A DNA stretch of 64,000 nt from NCBI RefSeq assembly GCF_001544195.1, contig NZ_BCPY01000002.1:82379-146378 (forward strand). Direction: 5' to 3'. The translations under genes and the position numbers were made by a program. The notes beneath the pieces are model-generated. The model did not search any database. It was not told the origin of the DNA and saw only the letters and a list, made by a program, of their open reading frames with translations. Shown in pieces: positions 19,572 to 29,033 of this stretch (position 1 is its first letter; each line of letters begins with the position of its first letter). This stretch comes from Tetragenococcus solitarius NBRC 100494 (GTDB lineage Bacteria > Bacillota > Bacilli > Lactobacillales > Enterococcaceae).

Positions 19572-22500
19572 CGTTTTCCTCCTTTAAACGTTTCATTATT
19601 TCTTCTTTTGACAATGGTTGAATACGATGATAATCATTTTCTTCTAACATCGGATCAAACATAGAGATACTGCGAAAAGGTGAATACTGTGTAGCTCGAT
19701 ATTTATTTTTCATTTTATAAGCAGGATTCATTTTAATTTCACCTGATAAGACCCGTTCTGCGGCCTCTTTTAACTTCTTGCGATTATGTGCGATCAATGC
19801 GTCTATTTCCTCGGCGGTATAAAACTTGTCTTTGCTTCTAGCTGATTTTTTCAATAGCTCGTTTTTGTCTTTTTGAATAGGAAAGACCAGTGAGTGTTCT
19901 GACTTATTCAAAGACTCGTCAAAAGCTGCAAATATTTCAGGGTCATCGGCAAAAAGACCATCGAATTTATATTGCTTTAATCGCTGTTTTTCTCCTGCCT
20001 TTTTGGGGTCCATGACTGGATCATAAACATGAAAATAATAAGCCCCAGCGCCATTGACATCGCTTTGACCGATGAGTTCAACTGCATCTTTTAAAGCAAT
20101 ATCCAAATAAGTAAGCAGCTGCATTGCAAGTCCATAATAACTATCTGTAATATCAAATTGATGCGTACTTGATTTATAGTCAACGACCGATAACCACGGC
20201 TTTCCATCAATTGTCGTTGTATCAATGCGATCAATCTTCCCTCGCAAATACAGGTTTCCTCCATTTGATAAAGGAAGTTTCAAGCCAGAAATCCCCTTCT
20301 TTCCAGCAATTTCACCAAATAATACTTCCGTTTGGACCGGCGTTAATTTTGTTTTTTCAGCCTGTTTTTTAAGCCCCCAGGTTACGCGTTGAACCGTTTT
20401 TCCTAAACGATAACGAAGAAAGCTCATCCGAGCGCTTTTTTCCATAAACGCGTAACGCTCTTGTCCAAAAATATTTTCTAATACATGCTCAATTAAAAGC
20501 TGACGTTGGTCTTCTGTCATTTGAGTCAACGAAAGATTATCTTGAAAAACAGCTTTCAAGAAATTATCTAAGGCTTCATGAAAAATTTCCCCTGTCATAG
20601 CTGAATTCAATCCATAAATCTCGCGTTCTTTTAAACCTAGACCAAATTTAAGAAAATAATCATATTGATAATCATAAAATGTTTCTATTTGTGAAACAGA
20701 ACTATAGATATCTTTTCCATACAATTGTTCGGCCAAATCAGCAGGGATATTTACTGGCACATTGCGATGGACCTGGCTTTCAAACACACGTTTTGCTAAC
20801 TTACGATAATCAGAAGATAAAAGCAATTCTTTTAATGACTGCCATACTGCTGGCAAGTTTGTTTTTTCTTCTTGTGCTTGTCGATATAAACTATTTAACT
20901 GACGTATCAGACTCTTATAGTTTCCAACATAATTACGTGCATCACAAGTTAAATTTAAACTACAGCGTTCTTGAACAGTGAGATCCGTCCAGTTCACAAT
21001 ACGAGCGACAAAAGGAGATATCTTCATGTTTTGTTTGGAATCTGCATTTTTAGGGTAGCTTAAATATAGTTTTTCAGAAGCAGACAATAACATATTATAA
21101 GCAATAAAAGGTTCTTTACGAATCGTCTCTTCCGTTGGATCCTTTAAGTATTGTCCAACTTGTAAATTCTCATTAATTTGCTGCCTTTCTTCAGTAGAAA
21201 TCAAGCTTTTATTTTCAATGGTTCGAGGAAAACTAGTTTCCTCTAAGCCGATTGCAAAAGTAACTTTAGCTTGTAATGGACGCGTTAAATCAAGCGGATT
21301 TACTTGTACTTGGTCAATAGCCGTTGGAATTTTTCCAAAAGTGAAATTTTCTAGCCCGCTCGTTAATATTTCTTTAAAAAGCTCGAAATCAAACGGATCG
21401 GTACCATAAATTTCCACAAGTTCATCTAATAAATCCATTAAGGAAGACCAGGTTTGTTCATGGTCTCGTGCCTGTTCTAAGTTTCCCCATTCGATTTCTT
21501 GTTCTCGCCAATGGAGTAACTGTTTTTCAACACCAATTTTTTGTAAAAATTCATAAAAAATAGCAACTGCTTCTCTAGTTATCTTGGCTTTTTTCAACTG
21601 CTCAAAAAAAGAAACAATATCGTGGCGAAAACTATTCCTTAATTGATTGCTTAGTTTCTCAATATTTTTATTATCTATCAGCTCTTCTTTTTCAAAATCG
21701 AAATCAAATAAATGCCAATCCTTTTCACGCGTCCAATCAGAGCCATGAAGATTATGCGCTAAGGCTTGGTTTTCAGTTAAATCCACCATCCAACGAAAAG
21801 TATCACGAGCTTCTTGCCAATCCTGACTTTCTTCTTGTAAATAAAGCGGTATGTACAGTTCTATCCGTAAAAATCGGAATATATCAGACGCACGATAATA
21901 ATAATTGTCTAAAGTAAAAAGCGCATGGATAAATTCGACTAAAGGATGTTGTTCCATTTTGCGATCTTGATCTAAATAAAAAGGAATATCCAATTCTTCA
22001 AAGGTTGAAGAAATGATAGTGTAATAAAGATCTGGATCTAAAGTCAGTAACTGAATATCACGGTAATAAAGTGGTTGGTTCCCATCATTAAAAGAATTAA
22101 CAACAAGTCGCCTGATTTCTGTTGCCACTTGTCGCACTTCTTCTTCCGGATTCTCTGCTCTCCAAATCTCTAAATGTTCGCTTAAATCATGTGTTTGTTC
22201 ATACTTTCCCACACTTGTCTGCCTAAAACAGCGCTCCAATTCTAAATAACTCGCAGATACCTGAGTTAAAAGAGCTGACTTTTTGTCAAATAGTACATGA
22301 ACCTGCTGTTTTTGCGCAAAGTCTTTTAAAAGATGGTAAGTCTGCTTCGCATCAAAAAATAAATCTAACGCACCATTATCGCTGTAAGCAGAATCTAGGT
22401 ACAAATCAATACAAACTTGGCTTTTACTCATTAAAACTTTTAAAAGACTTTGTTCCTGCATATTAAAATTAGAAAAACCAGTAATGACAAAAAGCTTTTG

Positions 22501-23121
22501 ACTTAACTTTACTTGGTCCTGCAAATCTTCACTTGCTAAAAAATTAGCTAGTGTCGGTAGCGGCTGTTCAATTTGCAGCTTTCTTTTTGTCAATTCTTCT
22601 TCATAAGCTGCAAAAATTAACTTAATTTCATGCATTTTTAATTCAAAGTCTTCAGCCTTACTGGCAGACTGACTATTAGAAGTAAAATCTAATGTATCAA
22701 GTGTAATCTTGCCTAACTGAAATTCCTGATATAGTTCAAGTAATTTTGCGATAAACCCTTCTTTATTTACTTCTCCGCGAAAAATAACTAGTTGATCTAA
22801 TAACGTAGTAAGGACTTTACGCATAATCATAGCCGATCCAGTATCTGAGATCGTTTGTCCATTAATATGTCCACTATCTTGTAAAAAATACCAAGCTAAT
22901 CGGTTAAAACTATACACTTGTCCGCGAATCGTACTAAAATCTTTTTTTTCCTGTCTATGTTTCAATTGCGACAAAATTTCTTGCTCTCGTTCAAACTTGT
23001 TATAGTTAGGAACTAAAAAAAATACTTCATTATGAGGCTTTTCCAACCAATCACAAGCAATGTCTAGCAAGGCTTTTTCATGATCACAGCTACCATCGCC
23101 TGTTATAAATTGCAAGCTCAA
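19564..23121 (-). CDS. rexB: ATP-dependent nuclease subunit B (RexB/AddB) without Fe-S cysteines
   Basis: An 1185-residue partner of RexA. The C-terminal RecB-like nuclease is intact (GKIDRID then WLSVVDYKSS). The N-terminal Walker A region is degenerate (ITGDGSCDHEK). The four cysteines that ligate the 4Fe-4S cluster of Bacillus AddB are all replaced: Tyr818 at the first site (context TFYDYQYDYF), and Thr1144, Ser1147 and Ser1153 at the C-x2-C-x5-C site (context RATQYSPFRSISMFD). Start is TTG with AAAGGAGGAG upstream. First gene of the rexBA operon. Assignment to RexB is firm; how the fold is stabilised without the cluster is not visible. Confidence 0.93.
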   Translation of the reverse strand: MSLQFITGDGSCDHEKALLDIACDWLEKPHNEVFFLVPNYNKFEREQEILSQLKHRQEKKDFSTIRGQVYSFNRLAWYFLQDSGHINGQTISDTGSAMIMRKVLTTLLDQLVIFRGEVNKEGFIAKLLELYQEFQLGKITLDTLDFTSNSQSASKAEDFELKMHEIKLIFAAYEEELTKRKLQIEQPLPTLANFLASEDLQDQVKLSQKLFVITGFSNFNMQEQSLLKVLMSKSQVCIDLYLDSAYSDNGALDLFFDAKQTYHLLKDFAQKQQVHVLFDKKSALLTQVSASYLELERCFRQTSVGKYEQTHDLSEHLEIWRAENPEEEVRQVATEIRRLVVNSFNDGNQPLYYRDIQLLTLDPDLYYTIISSTFEELDIPFYLDQDRKMEQHPLVEFIHALFTLDNYYYRASDIFRFLRIELYIPLYLQEESQDWQEARDTFRWMVDLTENQALAHNLHGSDWTREKDWHLFDFDFEKEELIDNKNIEKLSNQLRNSFRHDIVSFFEQLKKAKITREAVAIFYEFLQKIGVEKQLLHWREQEIEWGNLEQARDHEQTWSSLMDLLDELVEIYGTDPFDFELFKEILTSGLENFTFGKIPTAIDQVQVNPLDLTRPLQAKVTFAIGLEETSFPRTIENKSLISTEERQQINENLQVGQYLKDPTEETIRKEPFIAYNMLLSASEKLYLSYPKNADSKQNMKISPFVARIVNWTDLTVQERCSLNLTCDARNYVGNYKSLIRQLNSLYRQAQEEKTNLPAVWQSLKELLLSSDYRKLAKRVFESQVHRNVPVNIPADLAEQLYGKDIYSSVSQIETFYDYQYDYFLKFGLGLKEREIYGLNSAMTGEIFHEALDNFLKAVFQDNLSLTQMTEDQRQLLIEHVLENIFGQERYAFMEKSARMSFLRYRLGKTVQRVTWGLKKQAEKTKLTPVQTEVLFGEIAGKKGISGLKLPLSNGGNLYLRGKIDRIDTTTIDGKPWLSVVDYKSSTHQFDITDSYYGLAMQLLTYLDIALKDAVELIGQSDVNGAGAYYFHVYDPVMDPKKAGEKQRLKQYKFDGLFADDPEIFAAFDESLNKSEHSLVFPIQKDKNELLKKSARSKDKFYTAEEIDALIAHNRKKLKEAAERVLSGEIKMNPAYKMKNKYRATQYSPFRSISMFDPMLEENDYHRIQPLSKEEIMKRLKEENDG

Positions 23122-23246
23122 ATTTTCTCCTCCTTTGATACTTCAACTTGTAAATTTAATTTACTCATAATAACATATCACTTGTCAGTTTAACATATGA
23201 GAAGGTACCAAATTTACGATTGTATAAAAAAATTAAGTATTCTCTC

Positions 23247-23275
23247 TTTACTAACTTTAAGTAAGAGGTTATACT
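23247..23275 (+). promoter_or_regulatory. Nitroreductase promoter with YodB-type operator
   Basis: TTTACT (23247-23252), 17-base spacer, TATACT (23270-23275). Between the hexamers and overlapping the -35 lies TTACTAACTTTAAGTAA (23248-23264), an inverted repeat containing TACT-N7-AGTA. That is the arrangement I recall for the YodB box. Confidence 0.65.
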
Positions 23276-23320
23276 TCTTCTTGTAACAAAATATTAAGCT
23301 CGAAAGGCGGAAATCACTCG

Positions 23321-23917
23321 ATGTCAAATTTTTTAGAAGCAATTAAAAATCGACGTTCAATTTACTCTTTAGGACGTGATACTTCATTATCGGAAGTAGA
23401 AATTACAGAGTTAATCAAAGAAGCGGTAAAACAAAGCCCTAGTGCTTTTAACGCACAAGAACCCCGAGTTATCACGCTATTTGGCGCTGCTCACGAAAAA
23501 TTGTGGGAAATTACAGAACAAGCCTTAGAACCGCTAACGCCAGCCCAAGCATTTAAAAATACCAAAAAGAAATTGGCTAGTTTTAAAGCAGGACTTGGTA
23601 CAGCAATGTTTTTCAATGATGTGGACACCACTAAACAATTACAAGAACAATTTGCTTTATATGCCGATAATTTCCCTACTTGGGCAGAACAAGCCAACGG
23701 GATCGCCACAGCAAATGTCTGGTCAACTTTATCGGAAGCTGGCATTGGTGCTAATTTACAACATTATAACCCGGTGATTGATGAAGCGGTCGCCAAAGAA
23801 TGGAACGTTCCCGCTAATTGGCGTTTACGTTCGCAACTTGTTTTTGGTTCTCCAAAAGAACAAGCCGCTGATAAAGACTTTTTGGCTGATGATGAACGTT
23901 TCCAAGTGTTCCAATAA
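23321..23917 (+). CDS. Nitroreductase-family oxidoreductase (Frm2-like)
   Basis: A 198-residue FMN-dependent NAD(P)H oxidoreductase of the group named fatty-acid-repression-mutant protein. Conserved features: an N-terminal RRSIYSL flavin-phosphate region, the SPSAFNAQEPR segment and the LSEAGIGANLQHYNP loop. Such enzymes reduce nitroaromatics and quinone-like compounds in the cytoplasm. It is a single gene with a good promoter carrying a likely HxlR/YodB operator, and the only YodB-like regulator in the window is 7.5 kb away. Physiological substrate unknown. Confidence 0.88.
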   Translation: MSNFLEAIKNRRSIYSLGRDTSLSEVEITELIKEAVKQSPSAFNAQEPRVITLFGAAHEKLWEITEQALEPLTPAQAFKNTKKKLASFKAGLGTAMFFNDVDTTKQLQEQFALYADNFPTWAEQANGIATANVWSTLSEAGIGANLQHYNPVIDEAVAKEWNVPANWRLRSQLVFGSPKEQAADKDFLADDERFQVFQ

Positions 23918-23969
23918 AATAGAAAAGTACAGCTTGCGCTAGTCTCTGTCAAGCTGTACTTTTCTATTT
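23917..23969. terminator. Bidirectional terminator after the nitroreductase gene
   Basis: A 19-bp perfect stem (AAATAGAAAAGTACAGCTT and complement) with a 15-base loop. The right arm overlaps the last codons of the converging membrane-protein gene. Confidence 0.88.
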
Positions 23970-24446
23970 GTCTGTTTCCATTACAACATCTATAGGAGTT
24001 CCTTCTTTTAAGTGCTTTGATAGAAATTTAACTAATTCATCTATCGGCGTGCTAAATTTCATCAGCGGACCACGTAATCCAAATTTAAAAAAGTTCATCT
24101 TCACTTCGTTTTTTTCTTCATCTCGAAACAAGACCACCCGATCAACTTCATCAAACTTAATCCCACGATTATCTAAAGGATGGATAACAAACCGGTCACC
24201 AGCAATCCCTCTTCCATTAATAGCATAGCTGATAATAGCTAAACCTACTGCAATTCCCCTGACTATTTCATCCACAGTTCCTGTAGTTATAAATAAACTT
24301 CCAGCAAAAATGCCAAATAAAACTGGAAAAATGAGCGAAAAAAGTGACTGGTGCTTTGCAGTAAAAACTAATTCTTTTTTTACTAAAAATAAAAAAAGAT
24401 ATAAGACAGTCGTAAAAGCAACAAATAATAAAGTAAACACTGTCAT
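23964..24446 (-). CDS. Membrane protein of unknown function, three helices plus cytoplasmic domain
   Basis: I do not recognise this 160-residue protein. Three hydrophobic segments occupy about residues 1-22, 33-52 and 58-75. A charged, beta-rich C-terminal half follows, with a GIAGDRFVIHPLDNRGIKFDEVDRVVLF segment that looks like a small membrane-associated signalling or PH-like fold. ATG 24446 is preferred (AAGGATG 7 bases upstream); an ATG four codons earlier overlaps the ribosome site. Monocistronic with its own promoter. Confidence 0.7.
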   Translation of the reverse strand: MTVFTLLFVAFTTVLYLFLFLVKKELVFTAKHQSLFSLIFPVLFGIFAGSLFITTGTVDEIVRGIAVGLAIISYAINGRGIAGDRFVIHPLDNRGIKFDEVDRVVLFRDEEKNEVKMNFFKFGLRGPLMKFSTPIDELVKFLSKHLKEGTPIDVVMETDK

Positions 24447-24479
24447 CACACACACCATCCTTATAAGTTCCTTTTCTTT

Positions 24480-24508
24480 ATTTTATCAGAATACATGATT
24501 AACTACAA
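24480..24508 (-). promoter_or_regulatory. Promoter of the three-helix membrane protein gene
   Basis: TTGTAG (24503-24508), 17-base spacer, TAAAAT (24480-24485) with an upstream TGA making an extended -10, all on the minus strand. Confidence 0.6.
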
Positions 24509-24590
24509 AGACAAACCGATCAAAACAAAACCTTTTACAAAAAAATAAGTATTTTTATCAATCAAAGATATCTTATGTAAAATAAACACA

Positions 24591-24635
24591 AGAAACTTCT
24601 GAACGTTATGTTTCCTTTTCTGCTCAGAAGTTTCT
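24591..24635 (-). terminator. Terminator of the DUF308 gene
   Basis: Stem AGAAACTTCTGA with its complement around a 21-base loop, just beyond the stop codon at 24649. The plus-strand side also has a T7 run. Confidence 0.75.
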
Positions 24636-24648
24636 TTTTTTGATGAAT

Positions 24649-25173
24649 TTAATGATCCAAAGAATTGATAATATAAAGTATTCCAATCAGCATAAAGTAT
24701 AAACCAACTAAAAATGAGATAGTAAGTGCTGATACAATAGGATCGAAAAATAGCATAATTCCTACTACAACGCCAATTAAGTTTAAAATTAGCGTAATCC
24801 AATAGTGACCATTACCAAATGTACGAGCATGGTCTAAAAAGAACAAGTTACGGATGGAGTCTGCAATAAACCAAAAGGCAAAAACGTAAGTCAATGCGAT
24901 AATTCCTGCACTAAGGTTAAATAGCAAAATAACCCCAAGAATTAGTTCTATAATCCCTAGTATTAAAAATGCTGTTGCTTTAAAGCCAGTCATATTTTTA
25001 ATTTGGTTACGAACAAAAATACTAAAAATACCATTAATAATTGCTAGAATAGCAAAGAAAATCACTAGTGCAGATAAACTACCAGCTGGATTACTAAATG
25101 ACAATAAGGAAATCAGAATAAACAAAATACCTAATATAAGTCCGCCCCAGTTTACAGTTGTCCTTCTATTCAC
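24649..25173 (-). CDS. DUF308 (HdeD-like) membrane protein
   Basis: A 174-residue integral membrane protein with six hydrophobic helices arranged as three Gly-rich pairs, the pattern of DUF308. The Escherichia coli relative HdeD is linked to acid resistance; function in Firmicutes is unknown. Start is GTG at 25173, seven bases after AGGAGGG; an in-frame ATG 21 bases upstream lies before the ribosome site and is rejected. Monocistronic. Confidence 0.8.
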   Translation of the reverse strand: MNRRTTVNWGGLILGILFILISLLSFSNPAGSLSALVIFFAILAIINGIFSIFVRNQIKNMTGFKATAFLILGIIELILGVILLFNLSAGIIALTYVFAFWFIADSIRNLFFLDHARTFGNGHYWITLILNLIGVVVGIMLFFDPIVSALTISFLVGLYFMLIGILYIINSLDH

Positions 25174-25275
25174 TTTGTTTCCCTCCTTTCTCACTAAAAA
25201 GTATTATGTCACACTTTGGTATGATTTAGCAAAAGATAAGGTACGTTATTTTGAGAGAAATAAAAACACAACAAA

Positions 25276-25353
25276 AACACTCGATCGATAGCTAAATGCT
25301 TCTTTGCATTTTGGTTCCAATGTTGAAGCATTTTACTTTATCGTTCGGGTGTT
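25276..25353 (-). terminator. Nested double hairpin downstream of glmM
   Basis: A 78-base structure. Outer arms (25276-25290 with 25339-25353) pair over 14 of 15 positions including a G-U. An inner 9-bp stem AAATGCTTC/GAAGCATTT sits inside. On the minus strand T-rich sequence follows. It probably ends the cdaA-cdaR-glmM transcript but is larger than a simple terminator. Confidence 0.7.
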
Positions 25354-25384
25354 ATTATTGGATAGATAGTTATCTTATTCAATT

Positions 25385-26743
25385 TTATTCGTTTAATCCG
25401 ATTTGCTGACGCACAACGTCTGCAATCTTATTGACATAATAATCAACTTCTTCATCTGTCGGTGCTTCAGCCATAATTCGCAACAAAGGTTCTGTACCAG
25501 AAGCTCTTACCAGAATACGACCCTCATCACCTAATTTAGCTTCTACTGCATCAATCACTTCTTTAATTGCTGGGACTTCCATAGCACCATATTTATCAGA
25601 AACACGGATATTCACTAATTTTTGAGGATAAATCTTAACATCAGCTGCTAATTCTGAAAGCTTTTTGCCCGTTTGCTTCATGATGTTAAGCAATTGAATA
25701 CCTGAAAGCATCCCATCACCTGTAGTATTCAAATCGAAAAATACCATATGTCCAGATTGTTCGCCACCAAAGTTATAACCATTTTTACGCATTTCTTCCA
25801 CAACGTAACGGTCTCCGACTTTAGTGACTACATCATTTAATCCCGCAGCTTCCACTGCTTTATGAAAGCCTAAATTACTCATTACAGTCGTTACAATCGT
25901 ATCTTGTTTTAAAAGACCATTTTCTGATAGATATTTGGCACAAATATACATGATCTTATCGCCATCAACAATTTGCCCTTTTTCATCCACAGCAATCACG
26001 CGATCGCCATCTCCATCAAAGGCAATTCCTACATCTGCTTGCTTTTCAACTACAAACTCCGCTAACTTTTCAGGATGAGTCGAACCTACGCCATCATTGA
26101 TATTGGTACCATTAGGAGAAGTCCCCATCGTATAAAAATCGGTTTCTAAATCAGCAAACAAACGATTGACTGTAGGCGCCGTTGCTCCATTGGCCGCATC
26201 TATACAAACAGTAAGACCTGATAAATCATCTTTTATCGTCTGCTGTAAAAACTGCGAGTATTTTAGCATACCTTCAGGAAATTCTTCTAAAGAACCTAAC
26301 CCTTCAGCAGAAGGTCGAGGAAGATTATCTTCTGTAGCATCAAGTAAAGCCTCGATTTCTAATTCTTTTTCATCAGCTAACTTAAACCCATCATTACCAA
26401 AAAATTTAATCCCATTATCTTCTGCTGGATTATGTGATGCTGAAATCATTACACCGGAGCTTGCTTTTTGTACTTTAGTCAGATAAGCTACTCCAGGAGT
26501 AGAAATAACTCCCAATTGAAAAACCTCTATGCCTACCGAAAGCAAACCAGCTACTAGGGCACTTTCTAATAATTGCCCAGAGATTCTTGTATCGCGCCCT
26601 ACTAAGACTTTTGGTTGCTCCTTTTCATCTTCATGGCGACTTAATACATAACCACCACAACGTCCTAATTTAAACGCCAATTCTGGTGTCAGTTCTTTAT
26701 TGGCAATTCCTCTTACACCATCTGTACCAAAATATTTTCCCAT
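25385..26743 (-). CDS. glmM: Phosphoglucosamine mutase
   Basis: A 452-residue alpha-D-phosphohexomutase converting glucosamine-6-phosphate to glucosamine-1-phosphate for peptidoglycan precursors. Phospho-acceptor Ser103 lies in MISASHNP, the metal-binding loop is DGDGDR, and the sugar-binding loop is GGEQSGH. Start is the ATG at 26743 ([12 protein letters not shown]), with AAAGGT upstream; an ORF extension of 14 Lys-rich codons is not part of the family. GlmM is known to bind and inhibit CdaA, and it is third in the conserved cdaA-cdaR-glmM operon here. Confidence 0.96.
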   Translation of the reverse strand: MGKYFGTDGVRGIANKELTPELAFKLGRCGGYVLSRHEDEKEQPKVLVGRDTRISGQLLESALVAGLLSVGIEVFQLGVISTPGVAYLTKVQKASSGVMISASHNPAEDNGIKFFGNDGFKLADEKELEIEALLDATEDNLPRPSAEGLGSLEEFPEGMLKYSQFLQQTIKDDLSGLTVCIDAANGATAPTVNRLFADLETDFYTMGTSPNGTNINDGVGSTHPEKLAEFVVEKQADVGIAFDGDGDRVIAVDEKGQIVDGDKIMYICAKYLSENGLLKQDTIVTTVMSNLGFHKAVEAAGLNDVVTKVGDRYVVEEMRKNGYNFGGEQSGHMVFFDLNTTGDGMLSGIQLLNIMKQTGKKLSELAADVKIYPQKLVNIRVSDKYGAMEVPAIKEVIDAVEAKLGDEGRILVRASGTEPLLRIMAEAPTDEEVDYYVNKIADVVRQQIGLNE

Positions 26744-26750
26744 AATAAAC

Positions 26751-27950
26751 TTACCTTTCCGTTTCTTCTTCATTTTCTTGTGCATCTACTTGTTCATCTG
26801 CCGAATCTTGTGTTAATTCTGTTTGTTCTCGACTTTCTTGTGTAGTCGATCCCTCATCTTCAGCAGGAGGGCTTCGCGTAGGATCAGTGCTCTGTGTTTC
26901 CGTTTCTTCTACTTCCGAATTTTCATTACTTTCGTTCGTTTGCTCATCAGTAGAAGATGAAGAATTTGTAGACGACGAAGGATTACTATCTTCTGTTGAT
27001 GTTTCTTCAAATATCGGCGTGATGTTAACAGTAACTGTATCAACATCTGAATTTAGTTGAGCTGGTGTTTGAACATTAACATTTCTAGTTGTTGGTTCAG
27101 TGACATCAGTGACATCTACTGGGACTTCCAGAGAATCTACGTTATCTAACAAATTTTGTGCCCCAGATATTGTAGCACTATTTTCACTCAATTGAAAATC
27201 AAAGCTAGAAACGCCATCCGCAGCTTCTCCTGTTTGCGTAGGTTCCAGGCTGACTTCTTTATCTGGTGCAGAAACACTTAATTGTACATCTGCTTCTTGT
27301 GGCTCAATACTGGCCGAAAGACCATCTCCATTATCATCAACGGCTTGTAATGAAAAACTATCTGAAATATCTTTATTAATCGTTTCTAAATTAGACGAAA
27401 GTATAACTTTTGAAATTTCTTTCATCGTCTTCTCTCCTGAAGTAACCTTAACTTCCTGCGGAGAAATGACGAAATCTTCTAATTCAAAGCCGTCTTGTAC
27501 CTTATCTTCCAATTCTTGTGTATCGATTTGAAAATTTTTAGATACTCTTTTTTCAATGGTAACAGTTATCGTGTCCGGATCTAAGCTTGCATCTACGCTA
27601 TTACTTAAATTTTCCACTTTTAAAGGAACATCATGTGTTCCTTCTCCTAAATCAGTTAAATCAGCAACCACCTTGAAATTTCTTGTTTCATCATTGGCCT
27701 CTGCATTTAATTGAACTCTGTTGGCACCACTTAGGGTTATATTCGCTGTGCTTTCGTAACCTTGGATGTAATATTTATCCGAATCATAATCAATTGTAAT
27801 AGGCACATTTTGTGCTGTTTCTTCATAAGTTTCTGTAGAAGCAATACTATTTCGAAAATTTGATCCATTAGCATTGAAAAAAAGAAGTAAACTGAAAAAA
27901 AGAGCTAAAAGGCCGTAGACAATGTTGCTTCTTTTCTTTTTCTTAAGCAT
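26751..27950 (-). CDS. cdaR: CdaR (YbbR-domain regulator of CdaA) with long acidic tail
   Basis: A 399-residue extracytoplasmic regulator: one N-terminal membrane helix (about 9-27) and four YbbR beta repeats (about 35-315). Residues 317-399 form a Ser/Thr/Glu/Asn-rich, low-complexity acidic tail that is not part of the YbbR fold and is long for the family. CdaR interacts with CdaA to tune c-di-AMP synthesis. Two ATGs are adjacent; the second (27950) is preferred because GGAGG is 6 bases away against 3. It overlaps the cdaA stop by one base, so translation is coupled. Confidence 0.9.
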   Translation of the reverse strand: MLKKKKRSNIVYGLLALFFSLLLFFNANGSNFRNSIASTETYEETAQNVPITIDYDSDKYYIQGYESTANITLSGANRVQLNAEANDETRNFKVVADLTDLGEGTHDVPLKVENLSNSVDASLDPDTITVTIEKRVSKNFQIDTQELEDKVQDGFELEDFVISPQEVKVTSGEKTMKEISKVILSSNLETINKDISDSFSLQAVDDNGDGLSASIEPQEADVQLSVSAPDKEVSLEPTQTGEAADGVSSFDFQLSENSATISGAQNLLDNVDSLEVPVDVTDVTEPTTRNVNVQTPAQLNSDVDTVTVNITPIFEETSTEDSNPSSSTNSSSSTDEQTNESNENSEVEETETQSTDPTRSPPAEDEGSTTQESREQTELTQDSADEQVDAQENEEETER

Positions 27951-28840
27951 CATTTGCCTCCTTTACTCATTTTATTCAATTCATCCAAAAAGCTTCTGAA
28001 GAAATTTTTCCTATTTTTCTCCGTATTTTCAACAATTAAGGTATCTCGAAGCATTTTCAGATACTCTTCTTGAGTTAATTCGGTATATAAACGATTGTTT
28101 AACGTTAAACTCACACCGCCGGTTTCTTCAGAAACAACAATGGTTAAAGCGTCGCTAACTTCAGCCACACCTACTGCAGCTCGGTGTCTAGTACCGTATT
28201 CTTTAGAAATCATATTACTATCAGATAAGGGTAGATATGCACTAGACACTGCAATTTTCCCATTTCTAACGATTACTGCACCATCATGTAAGGGAGTATT
28301 AGGAATAAAAATATTAATCAAAAGCTCCCCGGTGATATCTGCATCCAAACTAATCCCAGTTTCAATGTATTCTTCTAAGCCCGTATTACGTTCGATTGTT
28401 ATAAGCGCTCCGATTTTTCTTTTTGACATGTATTGGATGGCTTTATCAAAGGCTTGAATCATTGTTTCGCCTTGATCTTTTTCTGTCTTTGTTGGATTGA
28501 AAAAAGTCGTTCGTCCCAAGTGCTCTAATCCTCGTCGAATCTCAGGCTGAAAGATGACAATAGCAGCAATCACCCCGTAGGTAATCACTTGGTCCATTAA
28601 CCATGATAACGTATGAAGCCCAATCACTTCTGCCAAAAAACGAATGGCTATAAACATCACAACGCCTTTGAACAGCTGAATCGCTTTTGTTCCTTGGACC
28701 ATCTGTATTAATTTATAAACAAGATACCATACGACTAAGATATCTAAAATATTGATGAAAAAGGGAACAGAAAAAACATCTACAGATAATAACTGTCTCC
28801 AATAATCTAAATCAAAAAGTTCTGCAATGTTAAACGACAT
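27950..28840 (-). CDS. cdaA: Diadenylate cyclase CdaA
   Basis: A 296-residue membrane enzyme that makes c-di-AMP from two ATP. Three N-terminal membrane helices (within about 20-100) precede the DAC domain. The catalytic DGA lies in TPLHDGAVIV and the RHR motif in GTRHRAAVG. c-di-AMP controls potassium and osmolyte uptake and wall integrity in Firmicutes. First gene of cdaA-cdaR-glmM, with AAGGAAGG upstream and a promoter at 28881-28909. A candidate c-di-AMP receptor (CbpB) is encoded at 3899-4393. Confidence 0.96.
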   Translation of the reverse strand: MSFNIAELFDLDYWRQLLSVDVFSVPFFINILDILVVWYLVYKLIQMVQGTKAIQLFKGVVMFIAIRFLAEVIGLHTLSWLMDQVITYGVIAAIVIFQPEIRRGLEHLGRTTFFNPTKTEKDQGETMIQAFDKAIQYMSKRKIGALITIERNTGLEEYIETGISLDADITGELLINIFIPNTPLHDGAVIVRNGKIAVSSAYLPLSDSNMISKEYGTRHRAAVGVAEVSDALTIVVSEETGGVSLTLNNRLYTELTQEEYLKMLRDTLIVENTEKNRKNFFRSFLDELNKMSKGGK

Positions 28841-28880
28841 ATAAAGCCTTCCTTTACTCTCAGACTACTCTTTCTTTATT

Positions 28881-28909
28881 AGTATAGCATAGCTTTTTTC
28901 TGTTGTTGA
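28881..28909 (-). promoter_or_regulatory. Promoter of cdaA-cdaR-glmM
   Basis: On the minus strand, TCAACA (28904-28909), 17-base spacer and TATACT (28881-28886) with an upstream TGC (extended -10). Confidence 0.6.
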
Positions 28910-28979
28910 TAAAAAAGTTGCCTAACGAATATTTTTTCATAAAAAATAACATTTTACCTATCTAAATAAACCAATTTTA

Positions 28980-29008
28980 TTCACATTTGATTAAAAAAAC
29001 GTTACACT
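28980..29008 (+). promoter_or_regulatory. Promoter of the DsbA-fold gene
   Basis: TTCACA (28980-28985), 17-base spacer, TACACT (29003-29008), followed by AAGGAGG just before the start codon. Confidence 0.65.
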
Positions 29009-29033
29009 GGAAGAAAATAAGGAGGAATATTGT

